Positions 20,971 through 33,223 are shown, numbered from the stretch's first letter. The stretch: DNA of 64,000 nt from Lantana camara (GCA_037501455.1 CM074865.1:10453001-10517000), one strand, 5' to 3'. Numbers and translations: made by a program. The notes: a model not told the origin generated them from the sequence alone.

Positions 20971-22962
20971 TGATAGGTGTCGAATCCATCAAAGATAAAA
21001 ATAAATTCGGTCTACGACTAATACAGAGTATAGCGCAAACAGGTCGAACCAAAGAGATTGGGAGAAATTAATTCAATTAAAATCACATGATAGTTCATAA
21101 GAAATAACAAGTAAAAGTAGGGAGTTTTGAGTTTTAACTAAAATATTAAACTAAACTAATAAAAAGCAATTAAATAAAACTAATAACTAGAAGAATACGA
21201 TCAAACACGTTGAAAGAGAGTTTTAAAATAAATAAGAGAAAACAACACCTAGTTAGAGATAATAATTCAGTTTCCACATCGATCACGGATGCAAAGATAA
21301 TTTCAAATAATTCAAATAGGCTAGCTATGGTAGATAGAGATACTCGACTCTGCCTCATTTTCACTTAAATTCTCGAATAGCCTAGAGACACTCGATAGCT
21401 ATTTTCCCTAATCCGTTTCACAACCCCCAGAGACACTCGACAGGATTTAATGAACAGACAACATTAAAATCTATGAAAACACTAACCCACATGTGCAAGA
21501 TTTAAATCCGATTATTAATTCCCTTAACAATTCAGATTTGACTACAAATCCTATTGTCATTTTGTAAACTTCATGTATCGTGAATGACTCTATGCAATTA
21601 AATCTACTTAAATGATCGTGCACTAGCACTAAGCAAACAAATCACAATAAGCACGACACTAGGAAAATTAATAAATGCTCAAATTATATTGAAAATTAAA
21701 AACAATTAGGTCACGATGTTTTAATCGAATTATAAATCTCTAGCTAAGTATTACAAAATTAGTTACTCAAAGCCATAAAATCCAAAAATATAAAATAATA
21801 ATTTATCAAAAGATGCCAACTAAATTGTCTAAAAGAATAAGAAATTAAAAATGAGGAAGAAGAACTCCGGAAGTTGTGTCGTTGCTCCCGAAATCTTCCC
21901 AAGAAGCTGCGTGAAAAGTCTCATCCAACCGTGCTCGATAGGGGTGTTCATTCGGTATTACCGAACTGAAATTTCGGTGTACACCATTTTAGAGAACCGA
22001 AGTTCGGTTTGGTAAAAACCAAAGTTATTTCGGTTCAGTTCGGTAAAAAATCGTTTTATCGAAATTTTATATAAAAAAATAAAAAAATATATATTATATC
22101 ATATATATTATATTATATATTAAAAGTATTATATATATTTTATATATGGATAATAATCTGACCCTAATATGTATAAATATAATATGTATGATATATATAT
22201 ATATATATAATTTTGGTGTCCGGTACCGACCGAATTTCGATTTCGGTCGGTTCGGTCCGTTATACCGAATTTTGCACACCCTTAGTGCTCGAGATGGTGT
22301 AGAAGTAGATCCAATCTGCTCCCAATTCACGTTAATAAATAGCATCCCCAAATAATATCTTCAAGTCAATCTCAAGTCCAAGGAGGACTCAACTTTATGC
22401 ATCAGACTTGCTGCCCAAGATTTTGCTTCAAATTAGCCTTAACTCATTAAATCTAAAGTGGGCCTTTCAAGTTTGTCCGCTTGGTTGTCCAAGCCCCAAA
22501 GCAATTGTCTCCTAGCCTCCAAAGTTGTCCACAAAAGTGGGCCTTTTTATTTCCTATCAAAGACAATGCACAGGCCCATTGCTCAAATTAATTCCAAGAA
22601 TACATATGCAGCCCACTCCAATTAAAACAAGTCAACCCCTCTAATGACGTGCATGCATGCAAAATCCCTCATGATCCTCATGGTTAATCTGCATGCGTCA
22701 ACAAGCATGCTCAGCAGCACCTACGTTCCAAGATTAAAGAGGGTTCGGCCTTTTGCGTGGATTTCTTCATAATTCGACCGAATAAGCTCAATTTCGTCTT
22801 CAGGCCCCAATTCTACAATTAACACAACAAAGCATTAATCCTTTTTAAATTAATATCAATTAAAGTACCAAGAATGATTGTATCCGTTTTAAATTAATAT
22901 CAATTAAAGTATTAAACGGGACAAAAATCAATCAATAAAAACGATGAAATATCAAGCTATCA
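20971..22962. mobile_element. Solo LTR with AATAG target duplications, containing a hAT MITE
   Basis: The segment starts TGATAG and ends CTATCA, perfect inverted ends. It is flanked by AATAG at 20966-20970 and 22963-22967. Removing it, and one duplication, joins sequence that matches the uninterrupted paralogous stretch at 33600-33690. Without the MITE it is about 1.64 kb. No internal domain, primer site or polypurine tract is present, hence a solo LTR. Transcription direction is uncertain. Confidence 0.85.
21939..22284. mobile_element. hAT-type MITE (346 bp)
   Basis: Ends TAGGGGTGTTCA and TGCACACCCTTA (inverted, two differences). It is flanked by the 8-bp duplication GTGCTCGA at 21931-21938 and 22285-22292. 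Subterminal sequence is rich in CGGT/ACCG motifs and the middle is AT-rich. No coding capacity. Confidence 0.92.
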
Positions 22963-23077
22963 AATAGCTTTTTTGATCATTGGATCATGAATGATTGTAT
23001 CCCGGTTAGTTTTGGTTGGTTATATTTGAGTGGGAGGCCTCGGTAAAATACTCCATCGCTTCCTTGCCGTGGTTTGT

Positions 23078-23107
23078 TTGTTTTTTTTTTTTTTTTTTTT
23101 TTTTTTT
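23078..23107. repeat. Poly(T) tract
   Basis: About 30 consecutive T after a short GT-rich start. Confidence 0.9.
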
Positions 23108-23850
23108 AAGGTATGACTTAATTCAATTCTGGTAGTTGGCAGTCGGCACCTAACAATTAACGGACCATTTCAGACTAACTTGCATGTATATCACACAATT
23201 TTCATACCTATGGGCTCTTTCGTGTAAGTGTTAACAGAGCAAAACATGTGACAGTCCTGAAGATAACCCTCCTAGCTAACAAATTTGACTTTCATGCATA
23301 TATTTCACATATTTGTACCATTCACACCTAACAATAATGACCCAAAACAAATTATAATGGTATATTTTAGAAGTCACTATATGCAATGTAAAATATATTA
23401 TTTGTATTTTACTAATATCAAACTAAGCCTTAATTAACGTACCAAAAATAAAACTAATCATATTTACAACCAATGTCTAACTTTCCAATCCAAGCATCAT
23501 GAATCAAACACAATATGAGGACATATAATCGCATTAACCCCTAGCTAAAAGAACTATAGGTGTACGAATTTACATGAAACGTGGGCATGTATTCTTGGGA
23601 TCTACAAAACATGAAGAGACACCAGTACTTATTAGTCCAGCCACCGACGCATGAAACACACACTAGGTGGAGTTATTTATCTGAATTTCTCGTACAATTC
23701 TAGTATAATCAAATGAAGTTCTTGATTCATTTGATTGATAGATCAACTTCCATTTTCTTACACCTATTAACGTTATAATTGCGCCACTATTTTTCAACTT
23801 CCAACTACTAACCTATAACCAATCCATAATTGATGATCACCACAATTCCC
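23108..23850. other. Upstream region of the nsLTP gene
   Basis: No ORF, repeat or element boundary recognised; presumably includes distal promoter sequence. Confidence 0.5.
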
Positions 23851-23853
23851 CTC

Positions 23854-23860
23854 TTATAAA
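23854..23860 (+). promoter_or_regulatory. TATA box of the nsLTP gene
   Basis: TTATAAA about 100 bp before the ATG, followed by a C/A-rich leader typical of a plant 5' UTR. Confidence 0.75.
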
Positions 23861-23957
23861 CCCTGCACAATTCCCAGGCTTTTCCCCACACACAAACAAG
23901 CAGAACAAAGTCTATAATACAATCACTTAATCAAGCACTAACTACTTGATCACAGCA

Positions 23958-24816
23958 ATGGCAGGAATGGTGAAGGCAATGTGCATGGTTCTGTTCACAG
24001 TGGCGCTGATCGCAGCGGTTGCACCACCGACGGAGGCGGCGATAGGATGCGGGCAGGTGACCTCCTACCTAAGCTCATGCATCCCTTACGTGACCGACAA
24101 AGGTCCATTGGGTGGTTGCTGCAACGGAGTTAAGGGACTCTACAATGCTGCAAAGACGACGCCGGACAGGCAAAGCGTCTGCGGTTGCCTGAAATCGTTG
24201 GCTGGCTCATACCCAGGCGCAAACCTCGGCAAGGCTGCTGCACTTCCCGGCCAGTGTAGCGTCAGCGTCCCCTACAAGATCAGCCCTTCCACGGATTGCT
24301 CCAAGTACGCAAATATATCTAGTTTTAGCTTATCCTGATGAAACCATTAACTAACATATAGGCAAAATGCAATTTTTATCATATAAGTTTCTCTGTTTCG
24401 CAATTTTCTCCTCCTGGAATTTTATTTACAATTTATTGAGTTTCAAAAGTTTGCGATCTTTAGCTCTATTTTAATTGGAAATTTTAATTTTGGCCAGACG
24501 CTACCATTCAAATTTGGAAAAATTGGACCAATCAATTGCAGTGCCACGTGTGTGATTCCCGCTAAAGTTAGATTTTTTGAACGAAATAGGACCAAGATTA
24601 ATACAATATTTTAAAATTTACCTGATCTAATCGTAAAATAGAATTTGAACATAACAAAATTGTCAAACAATCAACTTACAAGATCAATAGTGCATTTTTG
24701 CCTTTAACGTCTCTTTCATGAATATCAATTGTTGAAAAAGTGAAGAATACTTAATTAATGAATTAGAATATTCTTTTATATAACAAAGGTATTTGTGTGT
24801 TTTCAGGGTGCAGTGA
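23958..24816 (+). CDS. Non-specific lipid-transfer protein, type 1 (two exons: 23958-24304, 24807-24816)
   Basis: The predicted protein is 118 residues with a signal peptide (about residues 1-27, hydrophobic core [12 protein letters not shown], cleavage after TEAA). The mature part has the eight-cysteine pattern C-X9-C-X12-CC-X19-CXC-X22-C-X13-C, plus the family motifs TTPDR and PYKIS. Such proteins bind fatty acyl chains in a four-disulfide helical bundle and are secreted to the apoplast, with roles in cuticle formation and defence. The intron splits the codon for the last Lys: donor CCAA/GTACGC, acceptor TTTTCAG/GGTGCAGTGA, giving ...DCSKVQ, the usual C-terminus and usual intron position. 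ATG 23958 fits the signal peptide. It is the only undamaged gene in the window. A MITE-like insertion fills most of the intron. Confidence 0.95.
24361..24709. mobile_element. Foldback MITE inside the nsLTP intron
   Basis: The left end (GGCAAAATGCAATTTTTATC...TAAGTT) and the inverse of the right end (GGCAAAAATGCACTATTGATC...TAAGTT) are similar over about 50 bp. The intervening sequence has no ORF. No clean target duplication was found, so edges are approximate. Confidence 0.6.
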
Positions 24817-24872
24817 TCTTGTTAACTTTTGTGATTTGGGCAGCAGGGATGGGCATCTAAATATACTTCAAA

Positions 24873-24882
24873 AATAAATAAA
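24873..24882 (+). terminator. Likely polyadenylation signal of the nsLTP gene
   Basis: Overlapping AATAAATAAA about 60 bp after the stop codon. Confidence 0.5.
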
Positions 24883-25260
24883 GGATGTTGTGACCTTTTT
24901 AGTAGGCTTGTATAACATGGACGGGATATTTGTACAATCAGTACTTATGTTGTAGCAACGTTTGCAGTCCGATAAATGAGCGCTACCTTTTGAATTTTCA
25001 TCTCATATGTCTTGATTATATCCTGCTTTCTCTTCTTAAAAGAACATAATCTGATTCTACAACATTGATATAGTAACATATATAATTTAACAAACTTAAA
25101 TAACGTGACAGATGATAAGTGCTAAAGAAACTTAAGGGAATTTTTACTCAAAACTTTGTAGTTGTGAACTTGTTGACTGTTGTTAAGACTTAAGTCAGTG
25201 CCACGACGATGAGATCTGTAAAGACTAATGATAATCATATTACTTGTACCGTTCAAAACA

Positions 25261-25440
25261 GGATAATTCTAGCCCGAGCCTGGCTCGGCCAAACCGGTGT
25301 AATGAGGGGGCGAGTGTTTTACACTTGCCATGTGGTTGGTGGAAAATTTAGGGAAAGTGACCAATCAAATTGCGAGTGTAACACACTTGCCCTTTAATTG
25401 GTTGGGGTTCGGCCGAGCCTGGTCTGGGCTAGAATTTTCC
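25261..25440. mobile_element. Mutator-type MITE (180 bp) with 9-bp duplication
   Basis: Inverted ends GGATAATTCTAGCCCGAGCC and (inverse of right) GGAAAATTCTAGCCCAGACC. Exact 9-bp flanks TTCAAAACA at 25252-25260 and 25441-25449. A second inverted pair (GTGTTTTACACTTGCC / GAGTGTAACACACTTGCCC) lies inside. Confidence 0.88.
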
Positions 25441-26783
25441 TTCAAAACACTAGTAGGGATGGCGTGGGCGCTGGTGGGGGCTCCCACCCCCTTAGTTTTT
25501 GCTGCCAATGGAGGATTTCTTAATTTTTTAGTTTTGAGTACAATTTATTGGAAAGTTTGGAAAACAGAACCTTGATAATCTAAATTATGTTAGAAATTTT
25601 AATTTAGAAATCAAATACTATTTTATGAATTAAAAGTTAATAAATAAAAATGAAAATGTGCCATTATATGTGAAGAGTGTTGTCCTCGTACAAACAAGAC
25701 CGGATTATAAATATGTCCTCATTCGATTATAATCAACACAAAAAAATATTTTTTTCGTGATCTCTTTCTTTTTCTCTCACATACATTATATCCGTGGTAA
25801 GAGTTCTAAATATTATAAATTCATTATTTTCGTAATTTATAGTGCTATTATTATGAAAAATAATTATTATTATGGAAAGAGTTGTCATAAGACCGTGTGA
25901 GCACTAGTGCGGTCGAATTCGTCTTAAGAACAAATAAGAAAACTCTTGATTCCACCAAATATTTGTTTTTCAAATCACATTTTTATGATATACCAAAAAT
26001 TAGTTTTAATAAAATAATGATACTGTTGAAAATTCCATGGATATGCAGAAGAAAATGAGTGAAAGAGAATAAAATATTCTGTAAATAAGTAATTTATATT
26101 CTCAATGATTCTAAAATACAAACTACGTACATATTTATAACAACTTACAAGGGAAGTTATTCTAGATAAGAATAAAACACCGTTATAAACTAGATAAAAC
26201 TAAATACTACATAATATAAAACTAAATATTAATTATATATTCTAACAGATACATGATTCCTAATAATCTAATTGCCAGTGAGATCGTCTCCAGGTTACGA
26301 AGAGTCCTGATATCCACGAGCTTTCTCATGGCCTAGGACTCTTCTTAAGGTCGGCCCCGTAAGGAGCTTGTTGTTATATATGCGAGCTCTCGAGTTCATG
26401 TTTAACCTTATTCGGGTGAGCTGGGCCGGACATTAGATGCATTGGATCCATCTATACATATAATTCCTTTCATATATTTACCCCTCCGGTTTTTAGATCT
26501 GGTATTTCGGTTGAAATGCGATTCATTTAGCTTCCTCAACATGTAATATAAAGTTGAGATAAATTGCTCATTTTCAAGAAAATAAATTTCATTACCTTTT
26601 TCCCTTTTTATCAAAAAATGATTTATGCTAATTAATTAGGAACATGCATGGTTGATTAAAATGAAATATAAAAGACCACGATTAACTATTGAGGACTGAA
26701 TTCTTTCTAAAACAAAAGAAGAGGGGTCAAAATCTCATGATTTAAGAAGTCAAGGGTGCTTTTAAAATGAAATATAACTATAC

Positions 26784-26849
26784 ATATAAGATAATATTAA
26801 GCCTTTAGTTTAGTTTATATAAGATAATATTAAGCCTTTAGTTTAGTTT
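26784..26849. repeat. Tandem duplication, 2 x 33 bp
   Basis: The unit ATATAAGATAATATTAAGCC... ending in TAGTTT occurs twice head to tail, followed by a T run. Confidence 0.9.
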
Positions 26850-28186
26850 TTTTTTTTTTTAATTGATATTCTTTCCCCCTCTTTGATGTTTGAACTGAGT
26901 ATCTGCTTTTTCATTACTTTGCTTATTGCTTTTAACCTGGCATATAATTCAATGCTTGCTATGTTTATAAAGTGATTGATTCATATTCTGTTATATATAT
27001 GCAGAAAACGAGGCATTGCTTAAAGTTTTTTTTAACTTGATACAATAATAAATGCGTGTTGTTTGTATAAAGTGATTGATTCGCATTGTACATGCAACAA
27101 CACGAGGCATTGACAATATAAGCACAGTTCGAAACTTAATGATTAAAATCTCTATTTAGGTAAATTAATTTATTAGGCTTAAAAGATTACGCTATAATTA
27201 ATTTCTGATATTTAATAAATATGTAAAATATCTAAATATGCCCTACTTATTGTTTCAATCCGGATTTAATTTTTAAGAATAATTTCAAAAATTTTACGTA
27301 TTTAAAATTCTTGGGTTGTCGTAATTTTTTAATTAGAAAAATTAATTGTAATTTTACCTACTGTTATGGCAGTAAATTCCCTAATAATAAAAGATGAAAT
27401 ATTGATTCAAGACAGGATCTTAATTGTGTCGTCTTTCACATTGCTTTTAAATTATTTGTCTTATAAATTTTGTAATCGATTAATTCATTCTTTACTGACT
27501 GTTTCTTTCTCCAGTAATTTTGTTATCTACATTTCAGTACTTAGTACTAATTATTCTAACAGTAAACAAGATAAATATCAAATAAAAATATTCTTATAAG
27601 AAGAAGTTTCTCGTACAAATTCGCTTCTGGTGAATTATTGAATTTTATAGCTAGATTTATGTGGCATTATTTCAATTCAATAATCTGTAATATTATTGTA
27701 GAATATCTCTTATAACATCAAAGTATACAGATTATCCGTATTAACAAGCGATTGATATAATGATAACATTTATTTGTTGTGTCTAAAACATGTTGTTTCT
27801 TTTTAGATGATCACTCTCGATCACTCATCAATACAAACTCCCTATATTAATAAATGTTATTTTAGATATAATAGGTAATTCTAAGTAGAATCGGACATAG
27901 TGCACAAAGTAAAATGAGAGACGATTGCTTTTACGCTGGTGGCTTAATTGGTAAATTTTTTTAAAAAAGTGATAAATTAAATAACAACTGCATATACACC
28001 AATAATATAAATTTAGGTTCAATCAAATTGAGTTTAGAAAGAATGTCTCGTCTAGTTGAACATGTTCAATTATATATATGTGAGTAAGTATAGTACAATT
28101 ATTGTTTGATTATTCACTCTTTCAAAAAGTTATACAAATCAAGGCCAAATGTAAAATACTTTTATCTTTCATTACATTAGTTTTTC

Positions 28187-29406
28187 TAGGGCCGTAAACG
28201 GATACTAAACGGAGCGGATGTGCATTATCCGTATCCGAATCCGTTTAGCACATCCGCTATCCGAATTCGAATCCGTTATCCGACGGATAACGAAAATGTT
28301 ATCCATATCCTTATCCGTTGGATATTATCCGGATATCGGATTATCCGAATCCGTGAAGATATCCGATTAATGAATTATCCGATATCCGACATCCGAATCC
28401 GTTTACCAATTTCATATGTATTTTTCCTTTTTTTTAATAAAATGTTGTCATATGATATAAGTGATATAACTAAGATTAAGATATGATATTAAAGATTATA
28501 TAATAAAATTAATTTAATAAACAATAATAAAATTCTATACTAAAGATTATATATAATTTATAATATAATATGTGTTAATGGAAGTTTTGAGTTTAATCCT
28601 AAATAGAACTTGAATTTTTAGTATACTTTCCAATTTAATAAAAATTTTAGTTAACTCACTAATTATTCTAAAATGAGCTAATTATCCTTTATTTATCCAT
28701 ATTGTTGAATAACACAACAATTTCTCAAAATTTAGATACAATTCAAAGAAAAATTCTTTATTTAATAACTGATGTTTGTATAAAACAAGTTCTTCCATTT
28801 AACATGATCGGTTGATACTAATTTTTATAACTCTAAAATAATTATGTGATGCCTATCTTATAGCTCTGATTAATAACTTTGTTTAGTTATATTATTTTTA
28901 TTTATTGAAGTAAATAGTTGGATAATTTGTAGATAATATATTATTAAGTTTGTCAACATACTCTCACAAACTAAATACATTAGGAAAGTTGTACACTCAT
29001 AAGTATAAAATATAATTTGTAATATATGTTCAATGTTATTACTTATTAATGAAATATTATTAATAATATAATATATGTTCATTGTTATTATTTTTTTATA
29101 ATTTTCAAATGATTATATAATTCCTAAACTAATATTTTTTCATCAAATGTAAAATAATATTTAGATTATATATATATATATATTATCGGATATGGATTAC
29201 GGATAGTTCGGATAACGAATATGTTTAACGGATATACAAACGGATCGGATGTCTGATTACCGTATCCTTATCCGTTTATAATTCGGATGTCTATAATCGG
29301 ATTCGGATAATATATATCCTCTTTGAACGGATGCGGATAATATCCTCTCTAAACGGATTCGGATGCGAACGGATATCGGATTTTCGAATATCCATTTACA
29401 GCCCTA
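28187..29406. mobile_element. Non-autonomous hAT element (1.2 kb)
   Basis: Ends TAGGGCCGTAAACGGAT and (inverse) TAGGGCTGTAAATGGAT, flanked by the 8-bp duplication AGTTTTTC at 28179-28186 and 29407-29414. About 200 bp at each end is packed with ATCCG/CGGAT repeats in both orientations, as expected for subterminal transposase sites. The interior is AT-rich and non-coding. Confidence 0.9.
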
Positions 29407-30654
29407 AGTTTTTCCATACCTAAGTTTTTCCATACCTTAACACGGGGTAGAAACATAGATTTACCCTCCAATTGAAGAGGAGATTCTCAGGGTTGATATT
29501 GCACGGAAAGAATAAGCGGCTTCATTTCGATATGAAGAACAAACTATAAAAACTAGTACAACTGAAAGTAGCACCACCAAATAATAAATAACTCAATAGT
29601 CAACACTCACATATAAAGAAGGTAAATATACTAATGGCGGCAAGCTTCTCAAACTCCAGGAAAGACGACAAAAGCGGGAAAGAAGTTGTCAATGTTGCTG
29701 ATGAACAAAGTGGCCACTCCACCACCGTCGATATCCCATCTGAAATCACGACGATCAGACGGCTGTACAGAGTTCCACCACAAAACAAACAAGGAACATA
29801 TTTATGCTCCCGCCGTTTTCCCGCTGGGCCCATATCACCACGACGAAGTCCGGTTTGATCAGGCGGAGCAACTTAAAAACGAGGTCCTCAATATTAAGCT
29901 GCGGGACGAAAAAGATCAAGACTCCGCCAGTGCCGAGTTTCTGAAGCAAGCACAAGAAATCAGGAACTTCTATGGAGGCCTGAGAGGTTACACTTACGAC
30001 GACGAGACATTGGCTGAGATGATGCTTCGTGATGCATGCTTCCTTGTATACCACATGGAGGTGTATGTTCATGGAAGCGAACAAGTTCTTTATCATATAA
30101 ACCGTCGCCTTGGATTGTCCGGAATTATATTCATGTGGCGTGATTTCTTCATGTTGGAGAATCAGGTTCCATTCTGGGCAATCAAGCTCTTAATCAGACT
30201 AACATTATTCAGGGAAGATCATGATGATACTCGTGTGGAAGAGTTTATTCGGGAGTACATAGGAAAAATTGTTAGAAATTAAGGACTACATCTTTCTTTC
30301 CTGTGTTGTTCTAAAGTACTGAGAATACACGTTTAAATAACAAAATACAACCCTAACCACTATCCTAAATTAAGCCATAAATTAAGCCAATAATCCCTAC
30401 AAGCCAGGGATTCAATAAATCAATTATATAAGGTAACAAGATCCTCTCTTCATTATTCGTATTTCTCAACACTCCCCCTCAAGTTGAGTCATCGGATCTC
30501 CGATATACAACTTGCTCAAGACTTGGCCGGATATCTTTTCTGTCAGATTCCGGTATTATTGTTGACGGTTCTTCAAGTTTTCGGCGACTGTTTTCTTGCC
30601 ACCGACGATCCGGTCCTCACGATTCTTGGTGCGAACGGATCTGCTTCCTTTCTT

Positions 30655-30815
30655 TTGACAGTTTATGCTCGTATCAAGAAGCCATGATTTGAATAGTTTA
30701 TGCTCGTATTGAGGAGCCTTCATTTGAATTTATTGATAGTTTTTGCTCGTATCAAGGAGCTGTGCTTTTCTCCTTTTGATAGTTTATACTCATATCAAAG
30801 AGTTTTGATTTGTTT
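30655..30815. repeat. Four degenerate ~40-bp tandem repeats
   Basis: Each contains a version of AGTTTATGCTCGTATCAAGGAGC followed by a T-rich spacer; starts are near 30660, 30699, 30738 and 30779. Confidence 0.75.
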
Positions 30816-31249
30816 GGGGCTGCTGTGCCCTTTTTTTCTTGGCGGCGTCTTTCGGACTCTTGTCGTGCCGCCTCTCATTCTCAAACTTGTTTTCCTCAAC
30901 TGAGCTTTCAGATGAGTTTGATTCAAATTTTTTTTTTTGTTTTCAAATGGCCCATTTTCCTTTTTTTTTTTTTTTACATGGCCATCAACAATTTTTTTTC
31001 CTTTTTTTTTTTAATCGGTCCACTCTTGTGAACTCTTTTTTTTTTTTTTTTTTTTTTAAACCGATTTTTCAGATCTAAAATGTTGAGGGATTATTCTGAC
31101 CTTCCTCCATACTTAGAGGACCAATCTGTAAATGGTCAGTAATTGGGGGGTCAATTTGCAAGGGATTAGAAAGTAGGGTTAGGATTGCAAATTCTCTACC
31201 CTAATACTTTGTGTATCAGCCGACACATCCCAATTTTTTTTTCTCAATG

Positions 31250-31990
31250 TTTTTTCTTCTTCTTGACCGGGCCCCATCTCTCTCTCTCTTCCCCCCGACA
31301 AACTTCAAAGTTCAAACTCCTTCTTTTCCTTTTTTTTCTTTTTCTTTTTCTTTTTTCCTTTTTTTTTTTTCCTGCTTCTTCGAGAAGAGCTCCTCAAAAA
31401 CAACAACATCAAGCGTCATCTTCCCTCTCGACAGTAAGGAATGCAGAGCTTCTGCTCTTTCTTTCCGGTCTCCGGCGCCTGTCGCCACCGCCGGTAGTGC
31501 ACCCTCGCTACGCCGCCTGTGTGCCGCTTCCATCTTTCTCTCTCTCTCTCTCTCTTTTTGTTTTGTTTTGTTCTTGAGGAGAAGGGGTTGATATCCTCCC
31601 CTTTTCGCAGATCGGAGTTGTGCTTCGCGGTAGTTGCTTCGCCGTCTCGGATAGGCCTTCTCATCGCCACCGCCGCCTGCTACTTCACCGCTGTTCAGGT
31701 AGGACTCTCACTTCCGTCTCCTTCATCCTTCTTGCTTTTGCTTTCCCGAGAAATCGAGGCTTAAATCTTTGTAGATCTAAGTGTTCCCTTTTGATTTCTT
31801 GCAGCGCCGCCACCGTTCCGCCGTAACGCCACTGTTCCGCCGCCGTTCACCGCCTGCGCAGGTAAGGCCTTTCGTTCCTGGCGGCCTCTCTTTGCTCTTC
31901 TTCTTTCTTCCAGAGCCAGTGAAGCTCTCATGGGCGCTAGAGGCGATTGCCTCAGATCCGATTGTTATGGATGCGGGCCTAATCCGCTAG
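31250..31990 (+). other. Possible captured host gene fragment (5' exon-intron segments)
   Basis: A CT-rich leader-like stretch (31275-31560) is followed by GC-rich sequence with exon-intron-like joints on the plus strand: donor CTGTTCAG/GTAGGA at 31699, acceptor TTCTTGCAG/CGCC ending at 31804, and donor GCGCAG/GTAAGG at 31862. The strand is opposite to the element. No protein domain was recognised, so the source gene is unknown. Confidence 0.35.
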
Positions 31991-33223
31991 TCGCGGCCGC
32001 GCTTCGCCGGATCTTTGGAATTTGAAGTGAATTGGAAGGCTGATTTTGGTTCTCTTGTTTTTGAATCTGGGTTGTTTCTGGGAAGTGGAGGGATCTTTGC
32101 TGTTGTTGAATTTGGTGTTTGTTGGTTTTTGATAATGCTGGCTAATTTAATGGCTAAGGAATCGATGGGTTATTCCGATTCCTTGCCGGTGTTGGATTGA
32201 TGCTTCTGTGTTCGGCTATGGCCGGAGAAGGTGTGCATTCATGATGAGCAAGGTTCGGATTCCGAAGGATCGTCACCCGCTCTGATACCATGTTAGAAAT
32301 TAAGTACTACATCTTTTTTTCCTGTGTTGTTCTAAAGTACTGAGAATACACGTTTAAATAGCAAAATACAACCCTAACCACTATCCTAAATTAAGCCATA
32401 AATTAAGCCAATAATCCCTACAAGCCAGGGATTCAATAAATCAATTATATAAGGTAAAAAGATCCTCTCTTCATTATTCGTATTTCCCAACAAAAATGTC
32501 TCACGAGCGTGAGTTCTCGGTTGACAAAGAACATGAACCTCTTCACTTTTTAGAACTCTTCCGTACAGCTCTCATCTTGACGCGGAGCAATGGTACTAAT
32601 GGATCAAGAATTAATGAGTTTCTCCATAAGATTTTCAAAAACCTGAAATGGAAAAGTAGCCGGGATCACGAAATCCCAAATCACCCGGCTCGTTCCGTGA
32701 TGGATCTGAAAGCAAAGGGTATTCAAGTCAGCCCGAGTTCCAAATGCTTAACAGACATCAGATTCGAGTCCTACTGGTTCTTTGGGAAACTGCTGCTTCC
32801 CTCTGGCCATATAATAACAATACCAAGGTGTTCTTCTCTAATCTAATTGCCTTTGAAATGTCCCCAGAAACTCATACACATTTTGAGGTCATCTCGTACG
32901 TTAATTTCATGCAATATCTGATTGAGAGCCCCAAGGACGTTAAAGAGTTGAGGGAACAGGGCGTGTTGTCGTCTTACATGAATGATGAGCAAGTCATGAA
33001 TATATTCAAGGAAATCGACATTTACGGAATGGATACTCCCATTTTTAATAATGTGAGGTTCGATATTGACCAACATTGTCAAAGCAAGGCGAAGACATGG
33101 ATGGCTGAGCTGCGTTACACTTACTTTCCTAATCCCTGGTCTGCTATTGCTCTCTTCAAAGCTGCTATTTTGTTGTGCCTCACGTTTCTTCAGACAATCT
33201 ACTCCAAGAAGTCTGCTAAATAA

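Larger units (their letters stand above)
25480..29633. repeat. Duplicated block, copy A (upstream of DUF247)
   Basis: Long collinear similarity with 36930-38835 plus 57015-58677 (copy B). Examples are the 'ACCTTGATAAT..AAATTATGTT' segments at 25569 and 36949, the 'TCTAAATATT' region at 25807 and 37831, 'TCAAAATCTCATGATTT' at 26727 and 57289, and 'ATATGAAGAACAA' at 29530 and 58594. The hAT element at 28187 is an insertion in A. Copy B carries two MITEs and the MULE that A lacks. There is no coding sequence in the block. Confidence 0.8.
30270..32492 (-). mobile_element. Small non-autonomous LTR retrotransposon inside DUF247 (2223 bp)
   Basis: Identical-length 202-bp LTRs (30270-30471 and 32291-32492) differ at only a few positions. 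Target duplications AAAAT are at 30265-30269 and 32493-32497. The primer site GCTCTGATACCA (32279-32290; inverse matches initiator Met tRNA) abuts the right LTR, and CTCCCCCTCAAGTT (30472-30485) is the inverse of a polypurine tract, so the element reads on the minus strand. No gag or pol is present, so it is larger than typical TRIMs and of the deletion-derivative type. Inside are four ~40-bp tandem repeats (about 30655-30815), T-rich runs, and a GC-rich part with splice-like signals on the plus strand. Confidence 0.92.
29634..33223 (+). pseudogene. DUF247 family gene, disrupted
   Basis: The parts at 29634-30269 and 32498-33223 make up a plant DUF247 protein (PF03140). They show an N-terminal RRLYRVPP motif, then a YAPAVFPLGPYHH motif, FMLENQVPFWAIKLL, EPLHFLELFR, and a C-terminal NPWSAIALFKAAILLCLTFLQTIY membrane anchor. 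Damage: a 1-nt shift at about 29795 between the first two motifs, a 2.2 kb LTR element inserted at 30269/32493, and another frameshift near 32790. DUF247 proteins are plant-specific and membrane-anchored; two of them act in grass self-incompatibility, but no role can be assigned here. Normally single-exon and 400-500 aa, which the summed parts fit. ATG 29634 is the first in frame. Confidence 0.88.

Noticed and set aside
31200..31600. Several Ser/Phe-rich ORFs in the small LTR element
   Set aside because: They arise from long T and CT runs; overlapping frames are equally open and no protein family is recognisable.
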